A DNA stretch of 64,000 nt from Manduca sexta. Taxonomy: Eukaryota; Arthropoda; Insecta; Lepidoptera; Sphingidae. The notes beneath the pieces were generated by a model. That model was given only the letters and a program-made list of their open reading frames with translations, searched no databases and was not told the DNA's origin. Location: the NCBI RefSeq assembly GCF_014839805.1, contig NC_051129.1, positions 1,860,001 to 1,924,000 on the forward strand, read 5' to 3'. The number at the start of each line of letters is the position of its first letter. The first letter of the stretch is position 1. This document shows positions 27,201 through 38,900 of the stretch, piece by piece. The position numbers and the translations under genes are program-made.

Positions 27201-30200
27201 TATTTCCAACGAGTAGGATAGAGCTCCACTCTGCAAAAATTACGAGTGATGTTAGTAACATTTCATTATCCTTAGATCGCAAAAATAGGGCATCAAATGT
27301 AGTCTGCGTAGAACGTATACTGATGCTATTCGTGATTGCATTAGTGACATTCAAGAAAGGTAAAACTGGCTTAGTATCACTATTATCTATCTATATATAT
27401 AAAAATGAATCCTATTTCCCTTGGTCACGCCATCACACGTGAACGACTGAACCAATTTCACTATATTTTTGTTGTGTTTGTTATTGTCAGAGAAGGATCT
27501 TATGAAAGTAAAAATTAGGTTGAGCGGAACGTTAGAAAATTTAAGTAAAGTTAATTTCAGCGATTGACAGAATGCGCACTGCAAATTCATAGTTGACAGG
27601 ACATCGTCTGTCGGGTTAGCTAATTTTAAAATAAACGCGGCTACGGACTAATAAAGAGCATGCGAATAACACACACAAATCCACCTAAAGGCAAAACTGA
27701 GGCCGGTCATTACGTGAACATTGTCCTTTATTACTTATGTCCGATATAAAGATAATTAATTTAGTGTGTGGCTTTGGGTCAGTATTACCACAATATCGGC
27801 CCACATGATTGTTTTAATCAACTCTACAGGACCTAATGAAATAAGAGGGAAAGAAAACATATATCAGCAATTCGATACAAAGCTTGATGCGACAAAGATA
27901 ATACATCCGAAATGGTTGATTGGAAAAGATAGAGGAAACTTTAAAAGCTGATTTATCCTGGCACGATAAAAAGAACTTCATCGTGCCTGATACTGACGAC
28001 GTTAACGATGGTGTAGATGACAATAATGGTTAAGATATAAAACTCACGGGATGGGTGTTAGGTATGTACTGCTCAATCTGCCACACGCTCTCGTCCAACA
28101 TGTCGAAGTTGTCTTCGAAGAGAGTCTGTCCGGCGCAGGCGAACCCGCCGCGAACTTTAGTACGAGTGGGCTTACAATCCTCCGGCAGCACCGTTCCGGG
28201 CCGGATCGGACCAGTCACGATAGACCTGTCTTCCAGTTCTGGAAGGTGGAAATTGTAAATGGTATTACCACAATGCAAAGGCAATGCCATTAGTGTATAC
28301 CGCTAGCAATTATAAAGTGAAAAGGTCGTACCACTTCATTGGTCTAATTGCATGTTTCGTTACGTGCCAAGAGATTTTGTGTTTAAGGTAACTAAAAAGT
28401 GAGTTTTCCAAACAAAATAAGCATGAGTTTCCGGGATATGTGCGTGATTGCTTTTCCTTGTGTTCAATGTTCACCCCACATCACAACATGGAACGGATAA
28501 CTGGACACACTGTTGCACAGCTGCACATCTGCCTAGTTCTAAAAGAAAATATTTAGAATAAATTTAATTTGCCTTTACTTACTTGTGACAGTGAAGCTCA
28601 AATTATCCTTCAAGTAACCTTTACTATTCATCGACACGAAAACATAATAGTTGATGACGTCACCCACTTTCAACTCCAATTCGGGGTCTTCGTAGATCCA
28701 CATCCCGTTCTTTGCTTTGAGGACCTCTCCCGCTATTGTACCGACGTCATTTTTATTAATACCCCTGTTAATGTTGCCATGGAAGGCGAACAGGCCTATG
28801 TTTTGTCCATCTGAAAAATAAAAAATGTATGTTATAACTTAGACCACCAAATGACAATGTGCATCGTTAATAAACTCCCATAATATCAGAAACATCATTA
28901 ATGCTATATCGGAGGAAATTAATAGGGGATTTGATAGGACTGGGAAGTATTTGGCCTCTGGAAATCTCACACACAATTCAAAACCCAATAGTAAACAATT
29001 AATTAACTTTGTTTTAAAAATAAATATATGAGTAACTTACATTTAGAAATAAGAGATAGATAAATAGCTAATAAAGAAATAGGAGATAATAGTGCGTGGA
29101 GAAGAGAAAGGAGACAATGAAAGAATTGTTAATAGTATAAATTAGCATACAAAGAGATACATATATACGAGTGTAACCCAATGTTTAAAATTAGAAAAGG
29201 CAGTTGTCTCTAGATATTTATGTTCTTGATTACGTGAAACTTGTATGCTTTGCCTGCTTTGAAATATAAAATTTGCCAAAGATTACTGTAAATAGCCTAT
29301 GAAAAAGAGATAATGAAATTTTCTGTTAGCGAAAAGGTTTTAGAATTAATACAGTATTTCAATTAACGTGAGCAAAAGAACAACTAAGAAAACTGAAGCC
29401 CTAATTTATTTCACAATTATAAAATTTTACTAAAATATAAATCTTGTTTAGGAGCATCAATATGTGCTCATCTTGCATAAGTGAACAAAAAGATGCCACA
29501 CGCCAATCCGGTTCGACTAGTGTTTATACCGTGGTATAATAGCCTTTGTATAGCATTCCGAAATTGATTTACTATCAATTTTAATTGCTTGCCTATATCT
29601 AAATACACTATGATACGTGAACAGTGCTTTTGTCTTCTAAAGCTGGCATCATGTTATGCAAATTATTCTGAGGATTTATTAAAAATTTAACAATTAACCT
29701 GATCGAAAAATACTAGATATAATTGCCTCATCCGCGTGGAATTAATTGCTTTTTTACCGGTCCGCATGCCGACAAATACGGTAATGATTAGATTGTTAGT
29801 TGGCCACGACTACCCGCATCCATATTCGTTGATCATCCTCTCCCACAAACCGTCCTGAGCCGAGGTTCGTAACCCGTCAGTGGGTTGACCTCAGCATGGT
29901 CGCTTAATTTTCAAGGGTTCTAAAGCGCTCTACCAAAAGTCCGGTGTGTATGTATAAGTCGGACCTTGTTAGGCTAACAAACGTAGGGTCGTGTTAAAAA
30001 TGCCTTTTTGCCTGGATTTATGCTTATAATTATAGTATGAAGAATATAGACGTCCTAGACGAAATCAGCGAGTCCATTGAGCTGTTTTAATATGATGCGC
30101 AATTTATTATCACACTTCTATACACAATAACTCGATAAGAATAAAAACCGAATGAAAAATATGACAAAAACTCTATAGAAGAGTATAATGCCCATATATA

Positions 30201-31110
30201 ATGATGTTTGTTTTAAATGTTAACATAATTTTATGCATTTGCGCGATCGAGGACTTTAAAGAATAAACAAGCGACAAAATGACCCCTTCGTGATAACATT
30301 AAGAAAGTGTCAATACGGGGTCAGTGTCAATCATTCGACAATAGCAACATGTTGGGACACTGTCTTCTTTAGTTATTAATTAATCGTATAGTAATGTATT
30401 GCTAGTCCAGTTAGGAGCAGACTCTACAGGTAAAAATGTTTGATTACGTTACAAGTTGCAAATAATTGGTACCCGGAACATCAAATCTGCATTATTACTT
30501 ATTGAGTCAATAGTTATTAAAAGTTTATGAGTTATGACGTTTCTTCTTTATCATCCAAGTAATTATGTTTCTTAGTGAAGATTGCGGTTTAATGTAACTT
30601 GATGAGCTGGTGGCGAGATTGGATAACTCTTAATTATAAAATCTGTTTACTTAAAATTGACGATAAATACAGTTGGGTGCGTGATATGTTTTAATAATAC
30701 TGCACATAATGCAAACCGTGATACCCATATCATAATACAGTTAAATAAAATATTTGTCTATAAAATTAAATATGTATTATTTTTTGTGTTTACAACTCAC
30801 TGATAATAAAATAGGAAAATTAAAATAAAACTGCCGTTCACCAGATTCTTAATTCCTAAATTCGTTGAGGTAAACCTGTATGTAGTTTTTAAGCTTCTTT
30901 CCTTCACAAAAAACGCCTTATAAGAGAATAAAGGAAGTTTTTATACATATTGGAAACGTCAAAGGTATACCGGTTAGGTTACTTACCGGGTATCGAAACA
31001 CTAAAACCTTTTGGTTTGTATGCATGTATGGATACGTTAGGTATTTGACCGACAGTCAAGTGAACACACAAAAACAACGTGATCACACGTCCGCACCACC
31101 ACGCAGCCAT
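18275..31110 (-). CDS. Beta-1,3-glucan recognition protein A (bGRP/GNBP), 9 exons
   Basis: Exons: 31110-30987, 28810-28583, 28238-28048, 27174-27024, 25708-25551, 25312-25188, 24589-24466, 22038-21890 and 18475-18275; all borders are AG/GT and all phases agree. Residues 1-21 are a signal peptide (MAAWWCGRVITLFLCVHLT). Residues 22 to ~117 are a CBM39-like glucan-binding domain (YKPKGFSVSIPDGQNIGLFA, then GNINRGINKN). The rest is GH16-like (FEDNFDMLDESVWQIEQY, GRITSKTFAFTYGKVYVRAK, LPQGDWLYPE, FHLYSLEWTPEH, KAMLNFWQDTNSWLPTW, ending VDYVKVVAL). Where active GH16 enzymes have ExDxxE this reads GVIKIATARGN (~303-313), so the acids are gone, as expected for a recognition protein. Coding bases total 1,451, one short of 484 codons; the missing base is in exon 4 at 27164-27166 (gaa for gaaa), since the other frame gives EYPFVSYQHL. 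Known family role: secreted fungal glucan sensor feeding prophenoloxidase/Toll. Confidence 0.92.
19108..19178 (+). CDS. Isolated THAP zinc-finger first exon (fragment)
   Basis: An ATG at 19108 opens MTQCCVKGCKSNSRKKDPEI then YFHR and is followed by a donor-like gttagt. This is the start of a THAP domain: the first two zinc-binding Cys (CCVKGC) and the FHR where THAP genes are usually split by an intron. No second half (Trp, Cys..His, AVPTIF) was found in the following 2 kb. It lies on the opposite strand inside the last intron of glucan recognition gene A. It may be the first exon of a nested gene, or a scrap of a THAP transposase. THAP domains bind DNA. Confidence 0.55.
19730..21038. mobile_element. 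Non-autonomous TIR element, 'ggcaagtgcgcc' family (1.31 kb)
   Basis: Ends taaggtcaggtggggcaagt and acttcccccgactcacctta are imperfect inverted repeats. The interior repeats the words ggcaagtgcgcc / ggcgcacttgcccc and gcgcacttaccccga several times. Collinear with the outer element at 47,318-52,478 once the two insertions there are removed. No transposase frame. No target duplication could be settled. It lies in the last intron of glucan recognition gene A. Confidence 0.8.
21040..21888. other. Gene A intron, no feature seen
   Basis: AT-rich, with short open frames of no recognised family and no clear repeats. Confidence 0.5.
22690..22900 (+). repeat. Lepidopteran 'aggcaccgactcc' repeat, single arm
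   Basis: Contains ttaaccgatttcaaaaaaga, then ttaattaggcaccgactcca and aattggtatccagtatata. Same family as the foldback at 11,170-11,775. Confidence 0.7.
23222..23592. repeat. Contig end duplicated across the gap (false duplication)
   Basis: These 371 bases match 24093-24463 at about 98 percent, and the contig stops at gatgtgcatt, exactly where the right copy continues into exon 7 of gene A. This is an overlap between two contigs that was scaffolded instead of merged. It includes a SINE family 2 fragment at about 23,380-23,510. Confidence 0.9.
23593..24092. other. Assembly gap, exactly 500 N (probably spurious)
   Basis: Flanked by the two copies of the same 371-base sequence, so the real gap is likely absent and the intron between exons 7 and 8 of gene A is about 870 bases shorter than drawn. 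Confidence 0.95.
24767..25060 (+). repeat. Lepidopteran 'cttcgcccgcg' repeat
   Basis: Carries gtggcttcgcccgcgtgaag, ttttccgggattaaagtccc, atagtagcctataacc and the closing cgtttttgagttataaatag. Short relatives at 12,770, 35,180-35,340 and 41,291-41,400. Intronic in gene A. Confidence 0.75.
25751..25975 (-). repeat. Interspersed repeat, inverted relative of 9655-9965
   Basis: Minus-strand copy with ctcaggatggcgagtgcagt, ctgtttatgggtggtcctat and gcttaccatcaggtgaacgg. A short piece of the same family is at 31,565-31,620. Confidence 0.7.
26135..26220 (+). repeat. Retroelement 3' end with AATAAA
   Basis: Shares agagattgcctcgagcgat, ccgacaattgt and gtgtacaataaa with 44,360-44,475. Ends in an AATAAA-containing AT-rich tail, as in truncated non-LTR elements. 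Confidence 0.6.
26650..26805 (+). repeat. Interspersed repeat, inverted relative of 6640-6935
   Basis: Contains tggcacggcaatatgccccc, cacctgatggtaagtgggtg, ccctcggcagtcgacac and gatatacacaagctgatcc. Intronic in gene A. Confidence 0.6.
28820..30980. other. First intron of gene A, no feature seen
   Basis: About 2.2 kb separating the signal-peptide exon from the CBM39 exon. AT-rich; no repeat or second gene recognised. Confidence 0.5.
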
Positions 31111-31114
31111 CTTG

Positions 31115-33240
31115 ACACTGAGTGACGAATGCTGATGCACTCGTGTAGACGTGTTTACACGTCTGTCAGAATTGCTTTGTAAAAAGGGGCTTTTTTGCTG
31201 TTAGGTATAATGCAGATTTGTATGTTGATATTATTTATAATATTTTTTCATGAATGGATTATTCCTCTTTCTCATGGACTGTATGCAGGGTCTATATTTT
31301 ATATTTCAATGTTAACTTTCTTTATTATAATAAATGCGATGGAAATCGAGATAAAACACTGTTAAAATTTGTGATGTTTTGATAATTCTTGTGATAAACT
31401 GATGTGTCAAAATAATATTATATTTTTTTAAGATTTTGTGACGTCAACGTCACTGACCTTTGCGTGTGATAACATACTAATCTAGTGTATCCATGAATAA
31501 ATTCCTACATATTGTAATAAAAATACCGTATCTACTACTAATGTTTTACTGGTGGTAGGTCTCTTATACAGTTGTGTTTCGGTTTGAAGGATATTGTAGC
31601 CAGTGTAACTACAGGACATAGTGAGACTTAACATCACGTAAAAAAATGCAATCTTGTCATTGGTCCGTTAGCTTCTTCACGTTGAGAAGTCCCAGGTTCA
31701 GTTCCTTCGATCACTTAATTGTCCCACTAGCATTCTGTCACCTTATCTGAAAAAAAATAACACCATTAATTCTAATAGCGGTGCGCAGTTATAGGAACAA
31801 AGGGTCGATAATTCAACAACTGATTACTTTTGGGAGGCTATGGACCTCCGGTAAGCCACATCAAGATTCTGGTGGAGACGCTACTACCTATTATTATTAT
31901 ATTTTAATACACGACAATAGGGTACCGGACTCATTTTTGTTCTTTACTATTATCAAATATTTACATAATATAAATTATAAACTGAAGGAATTATCAAAAT
32001 CCGGTAATAAATCAACAAGTTATAAGTCTTTGAATTTCGGTGGAAAGGGTAATTAACAAGAAACACAAAAGAGACGTAATACCCACATGTGACGTCATCG
32101 GGAATTAAGACGCGTGCGAAAGAAAGAGATGAAGCGATATCCCCACATCGCGCCCACTTCTGCATATACAATATTTTAAATATGAATTACTCGCTCATTT
32201 TTTAACCAATTTTTATGCAGTTTTCGCAGGAGTGCTTCTTTTTCGTATTATTAACCATTACATATAGAATAATGTACAAAATCAAGCATAGGCCGGTCCC
32301 CTATTGTTTCTAGTTTCCCCTTGACAGTACTTGAAGCCAGGGAGAAGGTATAAAAAAATGAGTAAAATTTTGGAACATGCTTGAAAATATGTTTGTCTGA
32401 CCTCATATTAGTATTGAAGGATACGTAGTAGAATGAGGTATTTACTATACGCTGTATTTGCTTACACCAGGATACGAAATAAACTCACCATATACATAGC
32501 GTAGTTACCCATATTTTTAACACCATGTCTATTTATTTATTTATAAAGATACACTAAACAGATTACTGACAATAATAATCTAAGTTACATTACAGTGGAT
32601 CTAGTGGCTAGTCAGAATCCAAATAGAAGTGTATACAAGTTATTCAAATTAGGTGACAAGTACATGTTATTTAGTTACAAAATAATAAATATATCATGTC
32701 TGTAGAATGAATAATTGATTTATTCACTCTAAGTTTCAAACATTTTATCATTATGACGTTTCGACTTTCTTGTCGTCGCCCGATGTGGTTAGGGGACGGC
32801 CCGTCAATCAGCGTATTATAAATACCTATTACTTTAAATAATAAATTGGTAGGAATCATTTAAAAACGAACATAGAAGAAAGGAAAAACAAAGCATCAAT
32901 TAATTTTATAAAATATCCGACATTACCAAGGATCTGGTTGGTAGATGGTTAAAAAAGAAAGCGTTATAAACAAAGGTTTTTAATATAGCAGAGTGATATT
33001 CCATTACCACGCGCAATATGAACACTTGAAATTGTCCCAATTGGGACGTTCTACCGCTATTAAGTATTCGTTACTAATGTGTCACATTTTATTAAAATTC
33101 TAAGAATGAGTAGTTGTAAGAAATTAACTATTTTTTATGTTCACGATTACTAATGAAAAAGGGGCATTCCCTGCGTAGAGCGAGCGTCGACCCGAGATAA
33201 ACAACACTAAAACAAGATTACTAATACCTAGTAGTTGTAA
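31115..33240. other. Intergenic region upstream of gene A
   Basis: The upstream region of gene A lies here. No clear TATA box was found close to the start, unlike genes B and C. At 31187-31197 there is ggggcttttttg, loosely like an insect kB site, but single short matches prove nothing. A short piece of the 9,655 repeat family is at 31,565-31,620. Otherwise no gene seen. Confidence 0.4.
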
Positions 33241-33244
33241 GCGA

Positions 33245-33625
33245 TGGTGTTTCCGTGAATTACTAAAATCATTTACGGGCATCATTTCGAAGACCTTGCA
33301 GCCTTCATGGTCACGGGGGGGACTGAGGTGTTGTTCGTCCGTAAAGTCAAAGTTACAATATCTATCTACATTTTACAATTCTACAACTTATTTAAAATTT
33401 TAGCTGTTGGTGATCCGATCTACGCAGAATGAGCTCACAGTGACTTGAAATCTGGCAGCCGGTCTTTTGGGTTCCGATTTAATTAAATGTAGAACTGGAT
33501 CCCAGGCTTGTGCAAGCTTCCAACCATCTTCCCTATTGAAATTAGGATGTTTTTAATTTCAATAGCCTCGCGAATCATCCTGGGCAGGAATCGGTGTTCT
33601 TTGTCTAACATTCGCGTAAACATAA
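33245..33625. mobile_element. Partial MITE, 'tctcccgacgtttc' family
   Basis: Contains gaccttgcagccttcatggt, cacggggggg, gatctacgcagaatgagctc and the tail aacattcgcgtaaacataag. One arm only; collinear with 36,640-36,960. Confidence 0.7.
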
Positions 33626-33636
33626 GAAATCATTAT

Positions 33637-33805
33637 AAAAATATTAGTCAAATAAGTAAAATATTTAAATAGTAAAAATAGTAATATTTGTTGTTCAAGT
33701 GAATTAAGTTATAACAGGGAACGCTTTGGTTGCAGTTTTAGTTCAGATTTTGAACACATAGTTTATATAGAGGTTCGTGTCTATAGAATATAAGTCAATG
33801 TTTAC
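33637..33805 (+). repeat. Repeat pair with 7550-7692
   Basis: Collinear with the copy in the Lifeguard region, starting aatattagtcaaataagtaa and ending gtctatagaatataagtcaa, with an extra ~20-base AT insertion after gtaaaat. Confidence 0.7.
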
Positions 33806-33810
33806 GGAAT

Positions 33811-34175
33811 TGTTCTGTGTCGACTTGTGGTGGAGTTGACTGTTTCAGAGGCTTTGCTGTAATGCGTACGCGGTACAAGTACGACTATTGCGCTGAGGTC
33901 CTGGGTTCGAATCCCAGGCCAAAAATATTTGTGACTGGTTTTTTCATCTTAAAAAATACTCAGTCGCAGCTCGGAGTCGTGAAGTGGGGGGTGCGATACC
34001 TCCCTTGCCTCGAAAAGCATGTAGAGCCGTAATGGACCAAGGGGTCCTGCGCCTTATCTCTCTCTGGTCATGTCACCAACTATAAATGTTATGTACGTCG
34101 CACTTGTTGTACATATCAGTGACTATAATTATTGTTTAAAACTAGTGTAACTATGTGTAACTTTTATTATATGTA
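33811..34175 (+). mobile_element. tRNA-like SINE or retroelement 3' end
   Basis: The head has a B box gggttcgaatcccagg preceded by gcgctgaggtcc, shared with SINE family 2. The body has cagctcggagtcgtgaag, gccgtaatggaccaagg and cctgcgccttatctctctct, a common moth retroelement ending, then an AT-rich tail with aataaata. Confidence 0.65.
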
Positions 34176-34279
34176 CAATGTGGCAGTGCTAATAAATACA
34201 TAAACAAAAATGAAGGAACAGAGTGTGCACTTGTGTATTGCGCAAATCCTTGTGCACTATAATATCTCCTGCGTACCAT

Positions 34280-34915
34280 TTTTTTTTTTTTTCGCGGAGA
34301 AGGTGTCTTATGACTACCGCCCAGCCTTCGTGGGGGGCGACTGGGCGGTTATGTTGGGGTCTCCGTGCCTTACGACCCGGCGTTGCGCTGCCCGGATTTG
34401 ATGTCGACCTTCAGGCGACCGCCGGGCCCAGTCCCTAACATTTATACAACGCACGGCACACCAACTAAAACTCCGCGGTGGCCCGCTTCGGCGCATTAGG
34501 GACGACTGCAGGCTTCCTCTGACGGAAATGTCTAAGTCTACATCCACAGCCGCCCCTGCGCGGTGCCGCCTAGTGCGGTCTGTCACCAGTGAGGGGGTGG
34601 GGGGGGGGGACTCAGGAGCCCCCGCGCACCGAAGGACGCCCTCGGCGTCTGCGGCAGCATGAGGCCAACTGCACACTGCCGTCCATCCCGGGGGTCAACC
34701 GAAAATTGTGCAAAGATGCACAAAAATGCACTAGAGCGGACAACCCCCTGTTGCCCGGCGACGACCCCCATCGTGGCCCCTATTAGTCGCCTTTTACGAC
34801 AGGTAGGGGATACCGTGGTGAAATTCTCCAAACGCCCTCAATCCACAGGGCGGATCTCCTGCGTACCTGGCTGATCTCCGTTAAGATTGGCCGCCGTGGC
34901 CAAAATTCGCTTCGG
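34280..34915. repeat. GC-rich retroelement-like island
   Basis: About 630 bases far richer in G+C than the surroundings, ending ctattagtcgccttttacga then caggtaggggataccgtgg. The ending matches the island at 41,450-41,830 (cgctttttacgacaggcaag, gggtaccgtggcggaatt). Probably the 3' parts of related non-LTR retrotransposons. The 120-codon antisense frame shows no family resemblance. Confidence 0.55.
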
Positions 34916-35913
34916 AGCGATTTACTTGTCGCACCTAGGCTATGTAACGATATATTATCATAAGTTCCATAATGATTAGGACTATTATTTTATGTGATAT
35001 GACCATAATAACAAATACAGGGAATAATACGATTTAAAGGATACTTAGATATTTTTGTCAATTATAATATCGCTAACAGCCTGTCTCGTGATATCTGAGA
35101 AAAGACCAATCGTCGAATATACTATAGGGCAAGCTAAATACAAAAACCATGACTTTAAATAAATGTGAAACAGACCTTTATTAATAATTTTTCCGGGATA
35201 AAAGTCCAGTTATATATTTTCCGGGATAAAAGTAGCCTTAGGACTGTACCTTTCTATTAGTGAAAAAAAAAATCTAAACCAGTGTAGTAGTTCCTAAGAT
35301 TAATGCATTCAAACAAACTCTTCAGCTTTATATAATATGTTAATTTGGTTAGATTGACAATTTAATAAGGAATATCATGGTAGTTAAAAAATGTCAATGA
35401 GACCTGATTTTTTTTTAAAGAGATTTTTCCGAAATTTGCATATTCTGGCCAGCAACTCGTGAGCCATCAAGTATGAAACGAATTGCTCAAGGCAGTTTGC
35501 TCTGGGAGGCTCCTTAATCTAGATTGATGGCGGTAATTTAATAAATGTGGATCGATACGGAAGGTCCAGAAGAATAAGAAGGTAGCTTCAAGAACTTGCG
35601 CTACTGACGGTGCGGCGTATAGCCTCTTTTGATAAATTGCGACTTTCAATGTACATACAAAGTGATCTAAGCAAACTTGAAAAATGAAATATAGAGTCTG
35701 ATTATTAAAAACTGTTTATTTTCGTATTCTTAACGTGTTATACAATAATGATGAGATATTTGTGAATAATATACCATACTGCGTAATACTTCCAACGTGT
35801 TTGGGATATTTAATTTATGACATGAAGGCAATAAGCCTCTGAACAAAGTTAAGACAATTTTCACAATTAAATTCGGCTCCAAAGAAAACAAAAGCGTTTC
35901 CAAATGTCCTATA

Positions 35914-38900
35914 TTACAGCGCGACTACTTTGACATAGTCAATTTCGAGTCGGGGTAGTTTCCAGGTGGACAGCCAGGAGTTGGTGTCCTGCCAGAAGTT
36001 GAGCATGGCTTTGCGACCACCGTCGCGCCACGGCTTTCGTTTGTTGTTGCTTGTGATCGAGTCGTCGGGGAACTCTGTGATGCCCCTGCCGCCACGCCCA
36101 GGGTTAGGTAGAACTGAAATACAGTTTATTATGATATATTAATATAGTAATCGCCTATCTATCCTAACTTTTTCCGAATAATATTGTAATTATAAATGAG
36201 TTAGTCTAATCTAGTTCAAAGTAGGTAAACGTATAAACCGGTGATTGAATTTGGATGGAATTTGGCATGTATTAAACGATAGTTATTGGGAGATGAGAAA
36301 TAACGACAGGGAGTTATAGATAAAATAAAGATAAAGTGACATAATTTTTTCAGTGATAATAAGATTGGAATGCATGTCACGAACCTCGCTGGCGAGGTAT
36401 TTACTCTTAATTTAGCTGACATACTAGTCTTTTATAAGCTACTTATATGACGTCTATCCGAAAAAGAAAGGGAGAAATACTGTAGTAAAAATAATGAAAT
36501 ACTATACGTGAAATGAAAAATACGGATAAATTCAGAGAATAATGATTTCTTATGTTTACGCGAATGTTAGACATTGAAATTAAACTAATTTTCGGATTCT
36601 ATCGCGGTGTCAGTATTTTATTTTCTCCCGACGTTTCGAAGACTTTGCAGCCTTCATGGTCACGGGGGGGATTGAGGTGCTGTTCATCCGTAAAGTCAAA
36701 GTTACAATATCTACCTACATTTTACAATTATACAACTTTTTTTAAATTTTAAAATTTTAGCTGTTGGTGGTCCGATCTACGCAGAATGAGCTCACAGTGT
36801 CTTGAAGTCTGGCAGCCGGTCTTTTGGGTTCCGATTTAATTAAATGTAGAACTGGATCCCAGGCTTGTGCAAGCTTCCAACCATCTTCCCTATTGAAATT
36901 AGGATGTTTTTTAATTTCAATAGCCTCGCGAATCATCCTAGGCAGGAATCAGTGTTCTTTGGCGAGGATTTGTGGCTTGTCTGGTCGCAGATAATGATTG
37001 GCGCCTCCCTCAGAGTGTTCAGCGACTGCAGACTTCGTCGAGCGTCGGTGTTTCACGTCAGCTATATGTTCTTTTACGCGGGTCCCTATATTCTAATATA
37101 GTGGCCGGCTGCCAGACTTCAAGACACTGTGAGCTCATTCTGCGTAGATCGGACCACCAACAGCTAAAATTTTAAAATTTTAAAAAAGTTGTATAATTGT
37201 AAAATGTAGGTAGATATTGTAACTTTGACTTTACGGATGAACAGCACCTCAGTCCCCCGTGACCATGAAGGCTGCAAAGTCTTCGAAACGTCGGGAGAAA
37301 ATAAAATACTGACACCGCGATAGAATCCGAAAATTAGTTTAATTTCAAAATTCAGTGAATGTTTTTTACACTTGTTTTACACGAGTTGACATAAGACATT
37401 TATGTTTTTAATTTTAAATTATATTAGAACAAGTGGTTCTACAACAAATACCGACCCACAATCGAGCTAACATTTGTCTAATGATATTATGATATGCGAT
37501 GAGTCTATCCTCAAGTAGAGTACTAATCAACTCAGAACTGTTTGTAGCCCACAACATATTATTATTATAGTTATCTTACGAAGTGGGCGATTAATTTATG
37601 AAAGTAATATAAGCAAGCATACGTGATCATCGAACGGCGCCATGAGTGAACCAGCGCGCAGCTGCGACCGCGGGAGTTCTTTTGCAAAGGACGGGAACTG
37701 GTCTTGAAGGCCGCTCCCCGTCGGCTCCACGCGTCCCCATACCTCATCATCCACCGCTAGCACTATATGCTCTGCGTAATAAAATTTATATATTAATACG
37801 TGAAGAAAAATTTTGTACCCAATTTGAAGCATATTGCGTCACGGAGGCATGAGATTTGGCATCAAGGAAATATATTATATAGAGAAGCAGGGAAAAAAAT
37901 AGTAATATATGTGTAGTATCTGTTACAAATATATTTAATGTGACAGGGTAATTTCGACCATTGAACGACCATAGACATTAGAGTACCTGCGTATTGAAGT
38001 GTCAACAGTTAATATTGATCGGAGAAATAATGGTTAACTAACACACTACACTTCATCTTTCTAAGTCTTGCACTGTCAATAGAGGAGTTTTCATAGAGTA
38101 GGTAATCAAGGCACTATTATAATTTTTATCTAGAAATTCATGAGTTTCAGTAGGAGCATAAGATAGTTTAAAGTAAATGAGCTCAGTATGTTACCTGGCG
38201 TCCACTCTAATGAATAAACATGGAAGTTGTCGCCCCAAGCAGAGCCGTCGCTTCTTAGCTTGGTGAAAGGAGTGTCAGTCTTCCATTAGCTTGCATCTGG
38301 ATAATAGGAGTGTTTCTCGACAGTCTAGATCCATTATGGGCCCTCCGTATAGCAGCTGGTTAAAAAACACTAATTGTTTATTGTCACTTAGATATAATAT
38401 ATAGTGTCACTAAAAATAACTCAGGTCCCAACATAATATGGAAAAATGTAGTAAAATTTCAAATTACTATTAGGGGTTTATGCATCTGCTAAAACAGACG
38501 AAATTGCATTTGTGTTTCGTTTCGAACGAACCGCCATTTTGTAAATACCTGTAATATTTTCTTTAGTAAATTACTCGTGACAGTGGACAACTTGGTATTT
38601 CAATTTTTAAAGGATTTTAAAATTAATTGGGCTTATAATCACCATTACCTTAGTCACGTTTGATTTTAAGTTATTAATAAATGTAGTGTCAATCAACAGA
38701 TTAAAATATAGAATCAAATACTAGTTAATCAAATACTACTTAGTTTGGACTGTATGTAATTCTCGTTAGCAATTATTACCTTATTACTGTAATCATCTTG
38801 TCCGTAGTAAAGCTGTCTATTGCCGCGAGCAGTTGCTATCTTTATAATCCCCGACGAGTAATGTGGAGAGCCATACTTTTTAAGAACGGTTCCAGAAGAA

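Noticed and set aside
31187..31198. kB-like site upstream of glucan recognition gene A
   Set aside because: A single imperfect 11-base match is expected by chance; noted only in passing.
34314..34831. Several overlapping open frames of 65-120 codons
   Set aside because: They fall in the GC-rich retroelement-like island, where stop codons are rare by base composition.
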